In this document: piece after piece, positions 23,483-35,497 of the stretch
Position numbering within the stretch: the stretch's first letter is position 1
How the letters are laid out: the number at the start of each line of letters is the position of its first letter
From: Aquilaria yunnanensis
Taxonomy: Eukaryota > Streptophyta > Magnoliopsida > Malvales > Thymelaeaceae
Reading direction: 5' to 3'
Assembly: GCA_039654915.1 (NCBI GenBank)
Contig: CM077594.1
Location: 69,682,393 to 69,746,392 of the forward strand
DNA: 64,000 nt
Notes under the pieces: generated by a model
What the model saw: the letters and a program-made list of their open reading frames with translations, nothing else
Told to the model about the DNA's origin: nothing
The model's database searches: none
Translations under genes and position numbers: made by a program

Positions 23483-24830
23483 CTTAGTTTGAAGGTGATC
23501 TTTCAGCTGGACCTGAAATGACAGAATTGAGGGGAGTAAGTTTCATTGAGAAACTTAGTAAGGCTAACACTTGGTTTCTTAAAGTAATGTGATCCTCATT
23601 AAAACCTGCATCCAAAGACACTAAAAAAAAAAACCACAGTGCATATACACAAGATATAGCAACCAAATGCAGCAGCCATTCACAACAAACAAACACATGA
23701 AATGTGGCAGCAACATATACCATAGGTTAGTCCATAAAACACCTAATAAACATAACCAAATCACAATGGAAGCCCTCCTCAAGCTAATGCTTGGTCTTAG
23801 GAGGATTATAAAAGTAGTTAGTACTAGCTTTGGGCTCTAGAAACCATCACTTTACTACCATCATTGTGCACTTCACACATCACAAAACCTTCAATAAGTG
23901 CAGTTCCCTCACTAAGCTCGGTTCATCAAGCTCATGGCTCTCTTCCAAGCTTAGCGCTAGCTCCATGGACACTTGAATGTTATAGTAAGCAATCCATGAG
24001 AGCAAGAGATCCCTTACCATAGTGGGTAGGCCAAAAATCAAGCTTGATCCTTGAAGCATCCAAGCAATAGCTCTAGTTTGCTTCCAATTGCTTCCTTTTG
24101 CCTTCAATTTCAATCAATTACAAGTTTGAAGGTGTGGTGATTATGGAGGAAGTATGGCTGTGTTCTTGGGCTGGGGAAGTACGAAAATGAGAGAGGGTTA
24201 AGTGATTTGGCCACTTAAATGGCCTTAAATGAGCTTAAGGGCACAAAACACACTTAACAAGCTTAACCGTGCTTTACGTCATTTTCCTTCTCACTAATTA
24301 TGCTTTCTTCGTCATAAACTCATTGGTACACATGTGCCCAACATTTTTGACTAATTATGAAGTCTTGGCTGCCTCCCCCATGGTGGGATAACCCCACAAT
24401 TCCACCCTTAGACTTAAGTCAAAAGTTTGAACACCTTAAGGTTTACACTAGGACATTTAGGTCCTTATTGCCTTTAGTGTTTCCTTTGTCCAAACTTGTC
24501 TTCCATGAGTAATTTGGTCCTCCAATAGCACTTTCATACCATTTATATCCTTCCCATAACTCTCCAAGTCTCTTTCTTGAGAGTTTTGCAATTAAGTACC
24601 CGAATTTCCAAAACCTTACAAAAAAGTCCGTAGGTTGCTTGACAAATAAGGAATCTTTTATGCTTTTCTTGGGGACCAAGTTACCAACTTGGAACACTTT
24701 TAAGAAGGTGTTGATCATGCGTTTTACCCCTCACACTTCAATCACTATGGTGAGAATTACACAATATAATGGTTTTTAGCGATTATGACACATTTGTAAT
24801 TCTCCCATTTTGTGAGGTGGTAACAGCTTG

Positions 24831-25080
24831 TGTGATAAGTTATTGCTCAGTTTTGCCAAGGTATTGACTAGACCAAATGCTTGGGTCTATAAGTACATAG
24901 TGTAAGTCTTATGGCTAATGCACAAACTCATGTGTTTGAGTTTTGTAGGATTGTGTAGAGTTGTGGGAAAAGTCTAGGACTATGAATGTGTGTTTACGGG
25001 CATTAGTGTTGTGGATGGCTTTACTGATCATGGGTGTAGTTGTAGGGCTTTTCCTACAAGCCATTATCTTATACTATACC
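24831..25080 (+). mobile_element. E1 3' LTR, second segment
   Basis: Lies between the J3 duplication GCTTG and the G duplication ATACC (25076-25080). It follows the 10309-11438 segment in the order seen in E2. No gene. Confidence 0.75.
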
Positions 25081-25404
25081 TAACACGACCCCTCATGGGC
25101 CTGCCTAGGAAGCCCATGGGAACTTGTCCCACGCTAGTCGCAATTGGGTAACTGATTATGTGTGCACTAGTTAAATCCTTCATGCTTCTAGTTGTTTAAT
25201 CGTATTATGCAATCATGCATGGATTTATGTTTGGACTTAATCAATAAAACAAAGAAACTATACTTAAAATATTGTCATGGCATAATTTAATAAAACAGTA
25301 TTAAAACTGTCAAAGCATTCAAAGCAATTAAGTGGAATTAACTACACATAATCAATTGTGTGCAAGCATCCAAACAAGAGAAGAGTATGCTCGCACCCAA
25401 GAGC
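25081..25404 (-). repeat. G 3' LTR, truncated
   Basis: Collinear with 55089-55415 of the right LTR. Ends with AGAGC (25400-25404), the left target duplication of F2; the undisturbed target reads AGAGC in the right LTR at about 55407. Confidence 0.88.
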
Positions 25405-26418
25405 TGTTAGTGTTGTGCCCAAAAGTCAATCATGAGATGATTGTATTTTTTGCACATTGAGTTATGATATTTTATTAAGGCATTAATCCTACAATTATGT
25501 TTGTTGTTTTGTTTCTGCATAACGTAATAAACATAATTGTAACCCTAGAATAATGATATTCTCAAATGTTCCTAGTCCAGTATTATTGTTGTTAGGACCA
25601 CCATTCAGTACTTGGCTAAGGCCAAGAAAAATAAGAAACATACAATTAAATACAAGAGGGACTCAATTGAACATAGTAATAGTGATGTGAACGCAAGACT
25701 ACAAAACTATGTGCCTTAAGTGCACTTAAATGGAAGACTATGTTGAGTTTGGCAAAAAATAAAGTTGGAGGACTGCATTGCACACTTAAACTAGTGGTGC
25801 AAGTGAGCCACAAAAAAGGAATGGACAATTTCAGCCATGCATTTTTGTTGAAGGACTAGTGTGGAGTTAGGCCATTTTTATGGACTTTTGGTCCATGGCC
25901 GGTCATGAAACAATGGGGTTTTGGCTACTGGAGGCCTTATTATAATGGGATTCTTGGAGGAAGATATTAATTGTTGAAGGGGAAAGAATTGTTTAATGAG
26001 ATGGTGGAGGGAAGTTGATTTGTTCATTGGGTTTATGTGGGAATGTTGGCCGGCCATCAAACACCTTGAAATTCCTTGGATTTGTCATTTCTTACACTTG
26101 CATGTCTTGGAGAATTCTTGGCCGAAATACCTTGTTCTTCGTTGTTCATCATTGTTCTTCGCTTGTTGTTGAGTGTTCTTGGCCAAAAATTGTTTATTCT
26201 TGATAGTTTATGTGAGTTCATGGCCAAAAACTTGGAGATGGCTCGTTGTTCATGAAGATTGGAGCTTGTTCTTGAAGAATCCAAGCTAGACGGAAATTGT
26301 TCTCGCCATGTTCATGAAGTGTTCCTGGAGTTCTTAAAGTTGCATGGTGTTCTTGAAGGGTCAAGGCAAAACCGTGACATTCAAGCTTGTTCTTGAGGTA
26401 AAGATTCATAATTCACTT

Positions 26419-27169
26419 TGATAGCCAAAAGGCTATCGCCTCTATCTGACCCGAACTCGGAGCGTCAGGAAACGCGAGGATACTATCAGCCCCCCCGAGG
26501 TACTAAAACAGATCGCCTTCGGAGATGGAGAATCAGCTATTGCAAGCCGAAGAGGATCTCCCCGAAGGCGGAACCCTGAATCAGGGAACTCCTCAAACTA
26601 CGGGCACATTTCCGGAAGGGGCACCGTCCGCGTCAGAGGATGACCTCATCCAGGGACTTCGGGAGTACGGTATGAGCATTTAAGGAGCCTCTGACACGCC
26701 ACCCACAGACGCTACATGTCACCTTAAACGGCGATTTGACACGCCGACGCCGTCCAGGTCTTGTCACGACCTGTCTCGGTTCAAGGCTCAAGGAGCCTGC
26801 CACCGGCTACTCGCCCCCTATGCCCAGAAACTCAGAGAACATCCGACCGAACATGTGTCGCCATCTGAACGGGCTGGGCTATTCTATAAATACCAGGGTA
26901 CAAACCCTGGCAAACGATTGGACTCCTCCTCCTCAAGAAAATACAGGCAAGCCCACTAAAAACTCTAGTGCTTCCCCCTTACCTTCTCAGGAAACTGAAT
27001 TGGGCGTCGGAGGCTCCTCCTCGGAAAAGCACCCTGGGGACCTCCTAACCCTCTTCTCTGAGCTTTTCAGGCACATTCCCCTGGGAAACCTCAACTCCAG
27101 ACGCTCTTCCTTACAGGAAGTCCTCCCGGAAGTCACCATGCCTTCCAGTCAAGATGTCTCAGGGCATCA
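26419..27169 (+). repeat. Element B 5' LTR
   Basis: Starts with the palindrome TGATAGCCAAAAGGCTATC and ends GGGCATCA. TATAAATA at 26885-26892, followed by a CCAGGGT/ACCCTGG inverted repeat. The gag ATG is at 27138. Confidence 0.95.
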
Positions 27170-28388
27170 TTTGGCGCCGTCTGTGGGAATGCATCCTCGG
27201 GTCACCGTCGTTGAGACTCGGCATTCTAAGGACAAGGGACTCCCGAGGTCCCCATCCGCACCCGAAGTCCAACCGGCCACTGAGCAAGCCCCCCGAGGGA
27301 CTTCCACGCTTGAGGAAGAGCGCCCTTTGGTCATAACCATGAGCTTTCTGCGCGACTTTCAACATTCTGTTGTGGCTGAATTGACACAACAGATAGACCG
27401 AAGGTGGCCGCAACAAGCTCAAGCCCAAAGGCCTCATTCGCCAACACACCCTTGGGAAAAAAGCCCCAAACCAACCCATCGTAGTTCGGGAGGCGGAGAC
27501 CCACGAGAGGAGTCTTCAATAGAAAACATGCCCCTTGGGGCACGGCTCATGGGACAAACGGGGTCAAGACGACCGAAAATCACACACAGGAGGAGCCAGT
27601 CACCTGAGGTGAGGTCCCCATCCCCTCAGCGCCGAACTCACTCTTCGAAGAGGCACCGACAATCTCTTCTGCCAGGAGAAGAACCTAGCGCCACGAGCCT
27701 TATGGAGAAGATATTGGCGAGGTTGGACAGAGTGGAGAAACAGGTGGCCCGCAAACCCGTCTAGGCTAGGCTCTCTGGAACCTTTTGTGGGGATGAGTCC
27801 CCGTTCACCCAAGATGTAGTTGAGGCAGCCATGCCAGGTGATTTCAGAGTACCTTGGCTTGAAACTTATGATGGCCGTACTGATCCACAGGCCCATCTGA
27901 CCAAGTACAGACGCAGCATGATGATGCACGGTGCCGACGACGCTACCTTGTGCAAATGTTTCGAGGTCACTCTCACCGGGCCAGCAACAGCCTGGTATAA
28001 TTCATTGGCCCCAAGAACCATCACGGAGTTCCAGGAGTTATCCACAGCCTTCACGGAGCAGTTTATCGGAAGTCGGCCAACGGCGAAGATGCCGGTTCAG
28101 ATGTTCGACATAGTGCAAAGAATGGGAGAGACCATCCGCGACTATGTCGAGAGATTCAACAGAGAGGCCTTGAGTGTCCCAGACTTTCGGCCTGAAGTAC
28201 GCATCCTCGCGATGACATGGGGCCTTCGGAGGGACTCACAGCTGTTTTATGAATTCTCGAAGGACCCGCCGGACACGCTCGGTCAATTTTACCGAAGGGC
28301 CGAACAGCACATGACAGCCGAAGAACTGAGAATGGGTGGACCGAAGTCCGATCACACTCGGGCCGAAGAGTCCAGCCAGCAAACCCGG
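27138..28388 (+). pseudogene. Element B gag, first part (up to J1)
   Basis: ATG at 27138, 32 bases before the LTR end, then GHHLAPSVG across the primer-binding site. TAG at 27762-27764 replaces the Trp codon of the PVWARL block. From 27831 the capsid core is readable: QAHLTKYRRSMMMHGADDAT, TAWYNSL, MPVQMFDIVQRMGETIRDYVERF. The frame is broken at 28388 by J1 and resumes in phase at 31230. Confidence 0.92.
27172..27187 (+). promoter_or_regulatory. Element B primer-binding site
   Basis: TGGCGCCGTCTGTGGG two bases after the 5' LTR. Confidence 0.88.
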
Positions 28389-31224
28389 TGTTACCCACTC
28401 CGGGGTAGTCCAGTTGTGGTGCCAAAACTGTGCATTTAGACTCCCAGGATTGGTAATGTTCTGTAGGCCATCAGAACACTACCCTTAGTGTGCATACCCA
28501 AGTGGCCCTCTTGGGCACTATGTAAATACTTGCATATTGGTCCAAGCATCACACACATATTCACATTGCGTGCACACCATGGCAGCAAAGAAGGAAAACA
28601 CTAGCACAAGTCTTAGTTTTGGCTTCCACACATTAGGCAATCTTGTTAAGTTCTAGTGGCCAGCTACTGCACCTGTAACTTCCACTAATAAACTGTATCA
28701 TTCTAGCCTCATAACCCCATGTTTTATTTGCTCCATTATTAATTTGAGACTTAGAGCAAACTAAGGAATTTTTTTTTTACATCAATAGTCCACCCATGGA
28801 CCAAGTTATGGATTTTTGAACTTGGTTACGAAATTCTGACCAAATGAACAGTAACTCAGCCAACTTTGCAACATCATATCTTTGGCTACAGGGCTCTGAA
28901 TCCAGAAATTATAAATCCCAGTTAACCCTCTAGATTTCCTCTAGGTGTGGTCAAAATTTCATACCAATATTCATTCTACACAGGGAGATATTAAACTTTA
29001 TGTCCAGAGTCGAAATTCTGGCAACTTTTGGACCATTTTGCCCATACAAAATTTCATAGGTATGTAAATTGACAAGGGGAAATCCCTCCAAGGCTATCCC
29101 ATATATTTCCATTACACATAGGAAATAAATTCCCTTGCATTTAACAACTTTATGTGGCCAAAACAGAATTTACAAGTAAGCAGCCCATTATTCACACTTA
29201 GGCAGCTTTGCGCCACATCACTTACATAGCCAAAACATTACTCAAATGTTCACATACTTGTCTCATTTTGCATACACTACATGTACATGCATACATGCAC
29301 TAAAATATGTTCTTAACTCAGCTAAATACGCACCCTAGGTTACAGGATGTCCTGAGACACAATGGACTCCAAAAACAGGATGCTGGACAGCTACTGCACA
29401 ACACAGTAAGTACCACCATTAAAATTACTAAATGTGCTCCTAAAATCACCAAAAATTCCAGATCATAACTAGACACATGGAAGTTCATGTACCTGAAATT
29501 TCAGATCAGAACTCAAAGCACAAAGGTTAGTTTGAAAGTGATCATTCTGCTGGACCTGAAATGACAGAATTGAGGGGAGTAAGTTTCATTGAGAAATTAG
29601 TAAGGGTAGCACTTGGTTTCTTAAGGTAATGTGATCCTCATTAAAACCTGCATCCAAAGAAACTAAAACAAAAAAACCACAATGCATATATACAAGATAT
29701 AGCAACCAAATGCAGCAGCCATTCACAACAAACAAACAAATGAAATGCAGCAACAACAATAACCATAGGTTAGTCCGTAAAACATGCAATAAACTTAAAT
29801 AAATCACTATGGCAGCCCTCCTCAAGCTAATGTTTGGCCTTAGGAGAATTTTAACAGTAGTTAGTACTAACTTTGGGCTCTAAAAACCCTTCTTTCTTAC
29901 TGCCATCTTTAGCATGGTAACACTAAGGCCGAAACCTTGCCATGCTTCTTTTCCATTAACCCATACTTGGTTCCTAGAGCTTTTTGCTCTCTTCCAAGCA
30001 TGGTCTTAGCTTCATGGATGTTTGGAAATACAGTAAACAATCCAGGAAACTTTAGAAAACTCTTATTTCGCTGCCATCTTTGTACACTTGACAGTAGGTC
30101 ACAAAACCTTCAATAAGTGCACTCCCCTCACTAAGCTTGGTTCATCAAGCTCATGGCTCTCTTCCAAGCTTAGCCCTTGCTCCATGGTTACTTGAAAATT
30201 ACAGAAAACAGTCCATGAGAGCAAGAGAACCCTTACCTTGAGTGTATGCTGAAATTGGAGCTTGATCCTAGGTGCACCCAAGTTTTAGCACCACATAGCT
30301 TCCAATTGCCCTTTCTTGATTTCTTTTGTCTTCAATTTTAATCTTGGAGGTATGGTGGGTATGGGACAAGTGTGGGGGTGGAGAAGCTACATTTTTTCTG
30401 CTGGAAGAAACCAAATGTGGGAGATAAAGACAAAGATAACCACTTATAAAGACTTTAGTGCACAAAACACACTTAATAGCCTTAGTTAAGCTTTATGTCA
30501 TTTTCCTTGCTACAGGACCATGGTTTCTTAGTCTTCATTTCTTGGCCCACATTTGACTTTCTTGCCATGCTTTGGCCAGCCATCCCTTGAGTAGGATAAG
30601 TGATTTGGCCACTTGAATGGCCTTAAATGAGCTTAAGGGCACAAAAGACACTTAACAAGCTTAACCTTGCTTTATGTCATTTTCCTTTCCATTAATTATG
30701 GTCTCTTTGTCTTAAACTCATTGGTACACATGTGCCCACCAATGTTGACTAATTATCAAGCCTTGGCTACCTCCCCCATAGTGGGAAAACTCCAAATTGC
30801 TCCATTTGACTTAAGTCAAAAACGTACACATCATAAGGCTTACACTAGGACACTTAGGTCCTTTATGCCTTTTTGTGTTTTCTTTGTCTTTAGTTGTCTT
30901 CCATGAGCAATTTGGTCCTCCAATAGCACTTTCATACCATTCATATTCCTCTCATAACTCTCCAAAACTTTTTCTTGAGAGTTTTGCAATTGAGTACCCG
31001 AGTTTCCAAAATCTTACAAAAAAGTCCATAGGTTGCTTGACAAACAAGCAATCCTTAAGACTTTTCCTGGGGACCAAGTTGCCAACTTTGAACACTTTTG
31101 AGGAGATGTTGATTATGCCTTTTACCCCTCACACTTCAATCACTATGGTGAGAATTACACAATATAATGGTTTTTTAGCCATTATGACATACTTGTAATT
31201 TTCCCATTTTATGAGGTGGTAACA
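28389..31224. mobile_element. J1: solo LTR of family J inside gag of B
   Basis: TGTTACCCACTCC...GGTGGTAACA with exact duplication CCCGG (28384-28388 and 31225-31229). It is 2836 bases, about 350 longer than J2 and J3; the excess is near 29880-30115, where a block containing a CTCTTCCAAGC tract and a TTAGAAAACTC... region is partly duplicated. No coding domain. Confidence 0.95.
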
Positions 31225-31229
31225 CCCGG

Positions 31230-34200
31230 TATCCCACCGAACAGGCAGGCCGACTTCGGAGAACTCGAGGAAGGAAACTCCCCATTTTCACACCCCTGAA
31301 CACCACAAGGACCAACATCCTCATGACAATGGAAAGGCAGGGAAATCAGGTTCAACGGCCACGGGCCATGACCGCCGACAACAGAAAGAATATGAAGTAG
31401 TTCTGCCAGTTTCATTGCGACCACGGTCACGACACCGAAGATTGCTTCCAATTGAAAAAGTATATAGAGTCGCTGATAAAACAGGGCCAACTTCGGCGTT
31501 ATCTGCCCATGCCTTCCCCGAAAGGGAGAAAAGAGGAGGAAGGAAAGGCAGAAGATGAGGACTACTACTCCGACAGGCGGAGAAACCGAAGTCCGAAAAG
31601 GCGCCCCCCACCTCCAGCAGGAATTATACAAAAAATTACGATGGGACTGCCATCCTTGGAAAGAAAGAGGAAGGCCAGAGAAATAGCAGTCATGGAGTAT
31701 CAAAGTCCAACAAAAAAGCTGGCCCGAAAGGATGGTACCGCCGTCATTTTTCCCCATGACGACCCATTATTGATCATGGCGAGAATAGGAAACTGGGACG
31801 TCAAGAGAGTTCTCCTTGACGACGGATCAAATGCCGACGTCCTGTTTTCACACTTGCTGCCGAGGTTGGGTGTATCTAGCAGCGACCTCAAGCCCGTCAC
31901 CTCGCCTACCTTCGGGGTAGGTCCGTCCGAGTTGCCCGTCCTCGGATTGATCGATCTCCCTTTGATGCTGAAAGGGACATCAGTGGTTAGGACAGCAGAG
32001 TTGTACGCCTCCACAATGGCAAGGTACATCGTTATGGATGTCCCTTCATCGTACAACGCCATCCTTGGAAGACAGACGCAGGGAAACCTGCACATCCGCC
32101 TTGATGTCAAACACTTAACCGTCACTTTCGCCGCCTAGGATGGAGATGCGGAAATCTTCATAGATCAAGGCGAAGTAAGGAAGGTGTTCGTTAAAGCACG
32201 AAACGCTCCAGCAAACAACTTCGCGCAAGCTGTGGAAGCAAAAGCACCAAAAAAGGGTGAGGCAGAGAATCCCGCGAAGGCGGAAATGGAAGAAGTAGAA
32301 CTTGTCCTAGGCCAAAAAACCCGAATACGGAAAAACTTGGCCGAAGGTGACAAGGAAAAACTTGTATCTTTTCTACTGACAAATAAAGATCTATTTGCAT
32401 ACTCACCGAAAGATATGCCAGGGGTAAACTCTGACATAATTAAACATAGCCTCAAAGTAAGTCCGGAAGCAAAGCCTGTCCGGCAAAAGAAGCGAGGCAT
32501 CTCGGTTCATAAAAGTAACTTTGTCAAAACCGAAGTCCAACGACTGTTAGAAGCCGATGTCATCAGGGAGGTCAAGTACCTTGAATGGTTAAGCAATGTG
32601 GTAGTTGCCACAAAAGAAGGAAGCGGCAAACTCCGGATGTGCATCGACTTCAGAAACTTGAACGATGCTTGCCCGAAAGATTCATACCCTCTCCCACCGA
32701 TAAACCAATTGGTAGACTCAACTGCCGAATACGGGCTCCTAACTTTCTTAGACGCCTTCAGTGGGTATCACCAAATAAGGATGGACCCTGAAGATGAAGA
32801 AAAAACTGCCTTCATCACCGAAGGAGGAACATACTGCTACATCAGGATGCCCTTCGGGCTCAAAAACGCAGGAGCCACCTACCAGAGGTTGATGAGCAAG
32901 GTCTTCAATGACCAAATAGGGAGAAACATGGAAGTATATGTGGACGACATGATAGTCAAAAGCAAACTGCCTGGTGACCACATCGCAGATCTAAAGGAAA
33001 CTTTCCACCAGCTCAGAGCCTTTGGGATCCTCCTTAATCCCGAAAAGTGCATCTTTGGAGTGACCTCGGGAAAGTTCCTTGGGTACATGGTATCAGAAAG
33101 AGGTATTGATGCCAACCTAGAAAAAATTAGGGCTCTACTCAAGTTCCGAACTCCTGCCACAATAAAAGACATGCAGAGACTCACTAGAAGGATAACCTCC
33201 CTCAGCAGGTTTATTTCCAGATATGGAGACCGGTGTCGACAATTCTTCAAAGTCCTCACTAAGGCAGCAAAAAATGAGGACAACCTCGGGAGCAATGACC
33301 ATCCTTGGGGTGAAGACTGCCAAAAGGCCTGGGAGGAACTCAAAATCTATTTAGCCGGCCTGCCCACTTTGCGGCAACCTCGCGAGGGAGAATCCCTCGT
33401 ATTATACCTCGCCGTCACAGAAAAAGCCGTAAGCTCGGTCCTTGTGAAAGAAGAGGGGGCGAAGCAATGGCCAGTCTACTACGTAAGCAAATCCCTGCAT
33501 GGCACTGAAGTCAGGTGCCCTCTGTTGCAAAAAGCTATATATGCCTTGGTGCTAGCAGGAAGAAGGCTGCAGCCATATTTTCAGGCTCACACTATCATCG
33601 TCCGAAGTAGTCTACCTCTGCGCGATGTCATGAGAAAAGTTGATCATTCGGGAAGGCTTTCCAAATAGTGCATAGAGCTTGGCGAACACGACATCACTTA
33701 TGTACCTCGAAAAGCCATAAAAGCTCAAGCTCTGGCAGATTTCATTGCCGAAGTACCCACCACCAAAGATAGCCATCTAGATCCAAGCGAAGGTGAGCCA
33801 GAGTGGACTTTGTACGTCAACGGAGCCTCGGGGTCCGAACAACAGGGAGCTGGGGTAATTATCAGAGGTCCCGAAGGCCTTGAAGTAATGAAGGCTATTA
33901 AGTTCAGCTTTAACGTCACCAATAATGTGGCTGAGTATGAAGCCCTCATAGCAGGAATGTGCCTAGCCAGAAGAATTGGCGTGCGAAATCTAAAAGCCCA
34001 CAGCAATTCCCAGCTAGTAGTCCGGAAAACAGCAGGAGACTATAGGGTGAAGGACCCAATCTTGGTAAAATATCATGAACTGGTGACAAAGCTCATTCGA
34101 GAGTTCGACACCATACGGATCGAAAACGTACCTTGACGGGATAACGCTGAAGCAGACTGCTTGTCGAAGTCAAAAACATACACCGAGGTACTAAGCCGCA

Positions 34201-35325
34201 CGAGCATTGAAGTACTGAGCATAGTAACTTCAAAAAAAAGCTGGAAAGACCCGATAAAGAGGTATCTTGCGAACAACGCGCCCCCCAAAGACCCCATCGA
34301 GGCTGCAAAAGTCCGAAGACACTCCGGGCGATTCTTCCTAATAGGCGAAGAACTGTATCGGCAGGGATATGCAAATCCTTTACAGAGGTGTGTTGGCGAA
34401 GAGGATACTGAAATGATCCTCGAAGAAGTCCACGAAGGCGCTTGTGGTTCACACATTGGAACCAACGCCCTAGTGGCAGTAATACTGTGCCAAGGATAAT
34501 TTTGGCCTACCCTGAGAAAGGACGCTAGGCAGTTCGTCCGAAAATGTGGTAACAGCCAAAAACACGCAAAAATCCAGAGGACACCCTCGAAAATAGTGAC
34601 TTCGGCTGACTATCCCTGGCCCTTCACAGTCTGGGGCATAGACCTCATAGGACCACTCCCAACAGCGCCTGGAGGCGTGAAATTCTGCGTAGTAGCAGTA
34701 GACTATTTCTCCAAATGGGTCGAGGCAAAACCATTGGCTACTATCTCGGAAAAAGAAGTGCAGAAGTTCGTATGGAAGAACATCGTATGCAGGCTTGGCA
34801 TACCAAGGGTACTAGTAGCTGATAATGGATCCCAGTTTATAGACAAACAGTTCCAGGAATTTATCAGTGACCTCGGAACAAAAATGCACTTCGCCCCAGT
34901 AGCTTACCGCCAAAGCAATGGGCAGGTAGAAGTATCTAATAGGACCATAAAAGACGGTCTGAAAAAGAGGCTGGGGGAAGCAAAAGGGAAATGGCCAGGA
35001 GAGCTCCAAAGTGTACTGTGGAGCTACCGAACAACACCCTGAAGAGCAACAGGGGAAACACCTTTTCCACTCGTTTTTGGTATAGAAGCCATCATCCCAA
35101 TCGAGGTAGTGCAACCATCAATCCGAGTACAAGTTTTTTATGAAAGTAGAAATGACCTCGGCCTAAGAACCAAGCTCGACCTCGTCGGCGAACATAGAGA
35201 AATAGCGGAGCTGAGAAGAAAGGCTTTTCAGCAGAGAGTGGTCACGGCTATAAACTTGCGTGCCAAGCCAAAAGGAATAAAGAAAGGAGACCTCGTTCTC
35301 CGAAAGGCTAAGCACAAATAGGGTT
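31230..35325 (+). pseudogene. Element B end of gag and pol
   Basis: Continues gag in phase after J1. The codon that is TGA in A and C is CGA here (near 31248), so gag and pol are joined. Zinc-knuckle-like HCDHGHDTEDC, protease VLLDDGSNADVLF, RT with FLDAFSGYHQIRM, MPFGLKNAGATYQR and an intact YVDDMIVKS, first RNase H, archaeal-type RNase H with YVNGASGSE (Asp to Asn in the first acidic position), and integrase with CGNSQKHA (second Cys lost), WGIDLIGPL, LVADNGSQF and SNGQVEVSNR. Stops: TAG 32136-32138, TAG 33666-33668, TGA 34134-34136, TAA 34497-34499, TGA 35040-35042. The usual integrase end is missing: the frame leaves homology near 35310. Confidence 0.94.
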
Positions 35326-35400
35326 TTCCGAAGTCTCTTGAATGAATGAGTTCGGGACAAAGGGAAACGAAAAATCTCGCAAAGATACCTAGCCAAAAAA
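35326..35400. repeat. Single unit of the pol/antisense intergenic repeat in B
   Basis: One GTTTTCCGAAGTCTCTTGA unit with GTTCGGGACAAAGG, present as a four-unit 55-base array in C. The deletion that removed B's integrase end probably used this repeat. Confidence 0.7.
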
Positions 35401-35497
35401 GTCTTTTATTAAGATAAATTTGCTTACAAAAAAGGAAGATTGACAGAAGAAGAAGTACAAAAGAGAAGGAAAATAAGGCAAAGGGCCCTAGAAGAAG

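Larger units (their letters stand above)
11439..24825. mobile_element. J3: solo LTR of family J, split by element A
   Basis: Begins TGTTACCCACTCC and ends GGTGGTAACA, with the exact duplication GCTTG at 11434-11438 and 24826-24830. Without element A and its duplication the LTR is 2486 bases, close to J2 (2472). No coding domain, primer site or internal region is present, so it is a solo LTR. Orientation is not determinable from this window. The parts present are 11439-12586 and 23488-24825. Confidence 0.93.

Noticed and set aside
25081..25404. Treating 25081-25404 and 55089-60327 as two separate insertions
   Set aside because: The ATACC duplication is found only at the two outer edges and E1 sequence rejoins across them, so they are the two LTRs of one element.
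28389..28439. Reading gag of B through into CYPLRGSP as a gag variant
   Set aside because: The extension is J1 LTR sequence; the true gag resumes after J1 at 31230.
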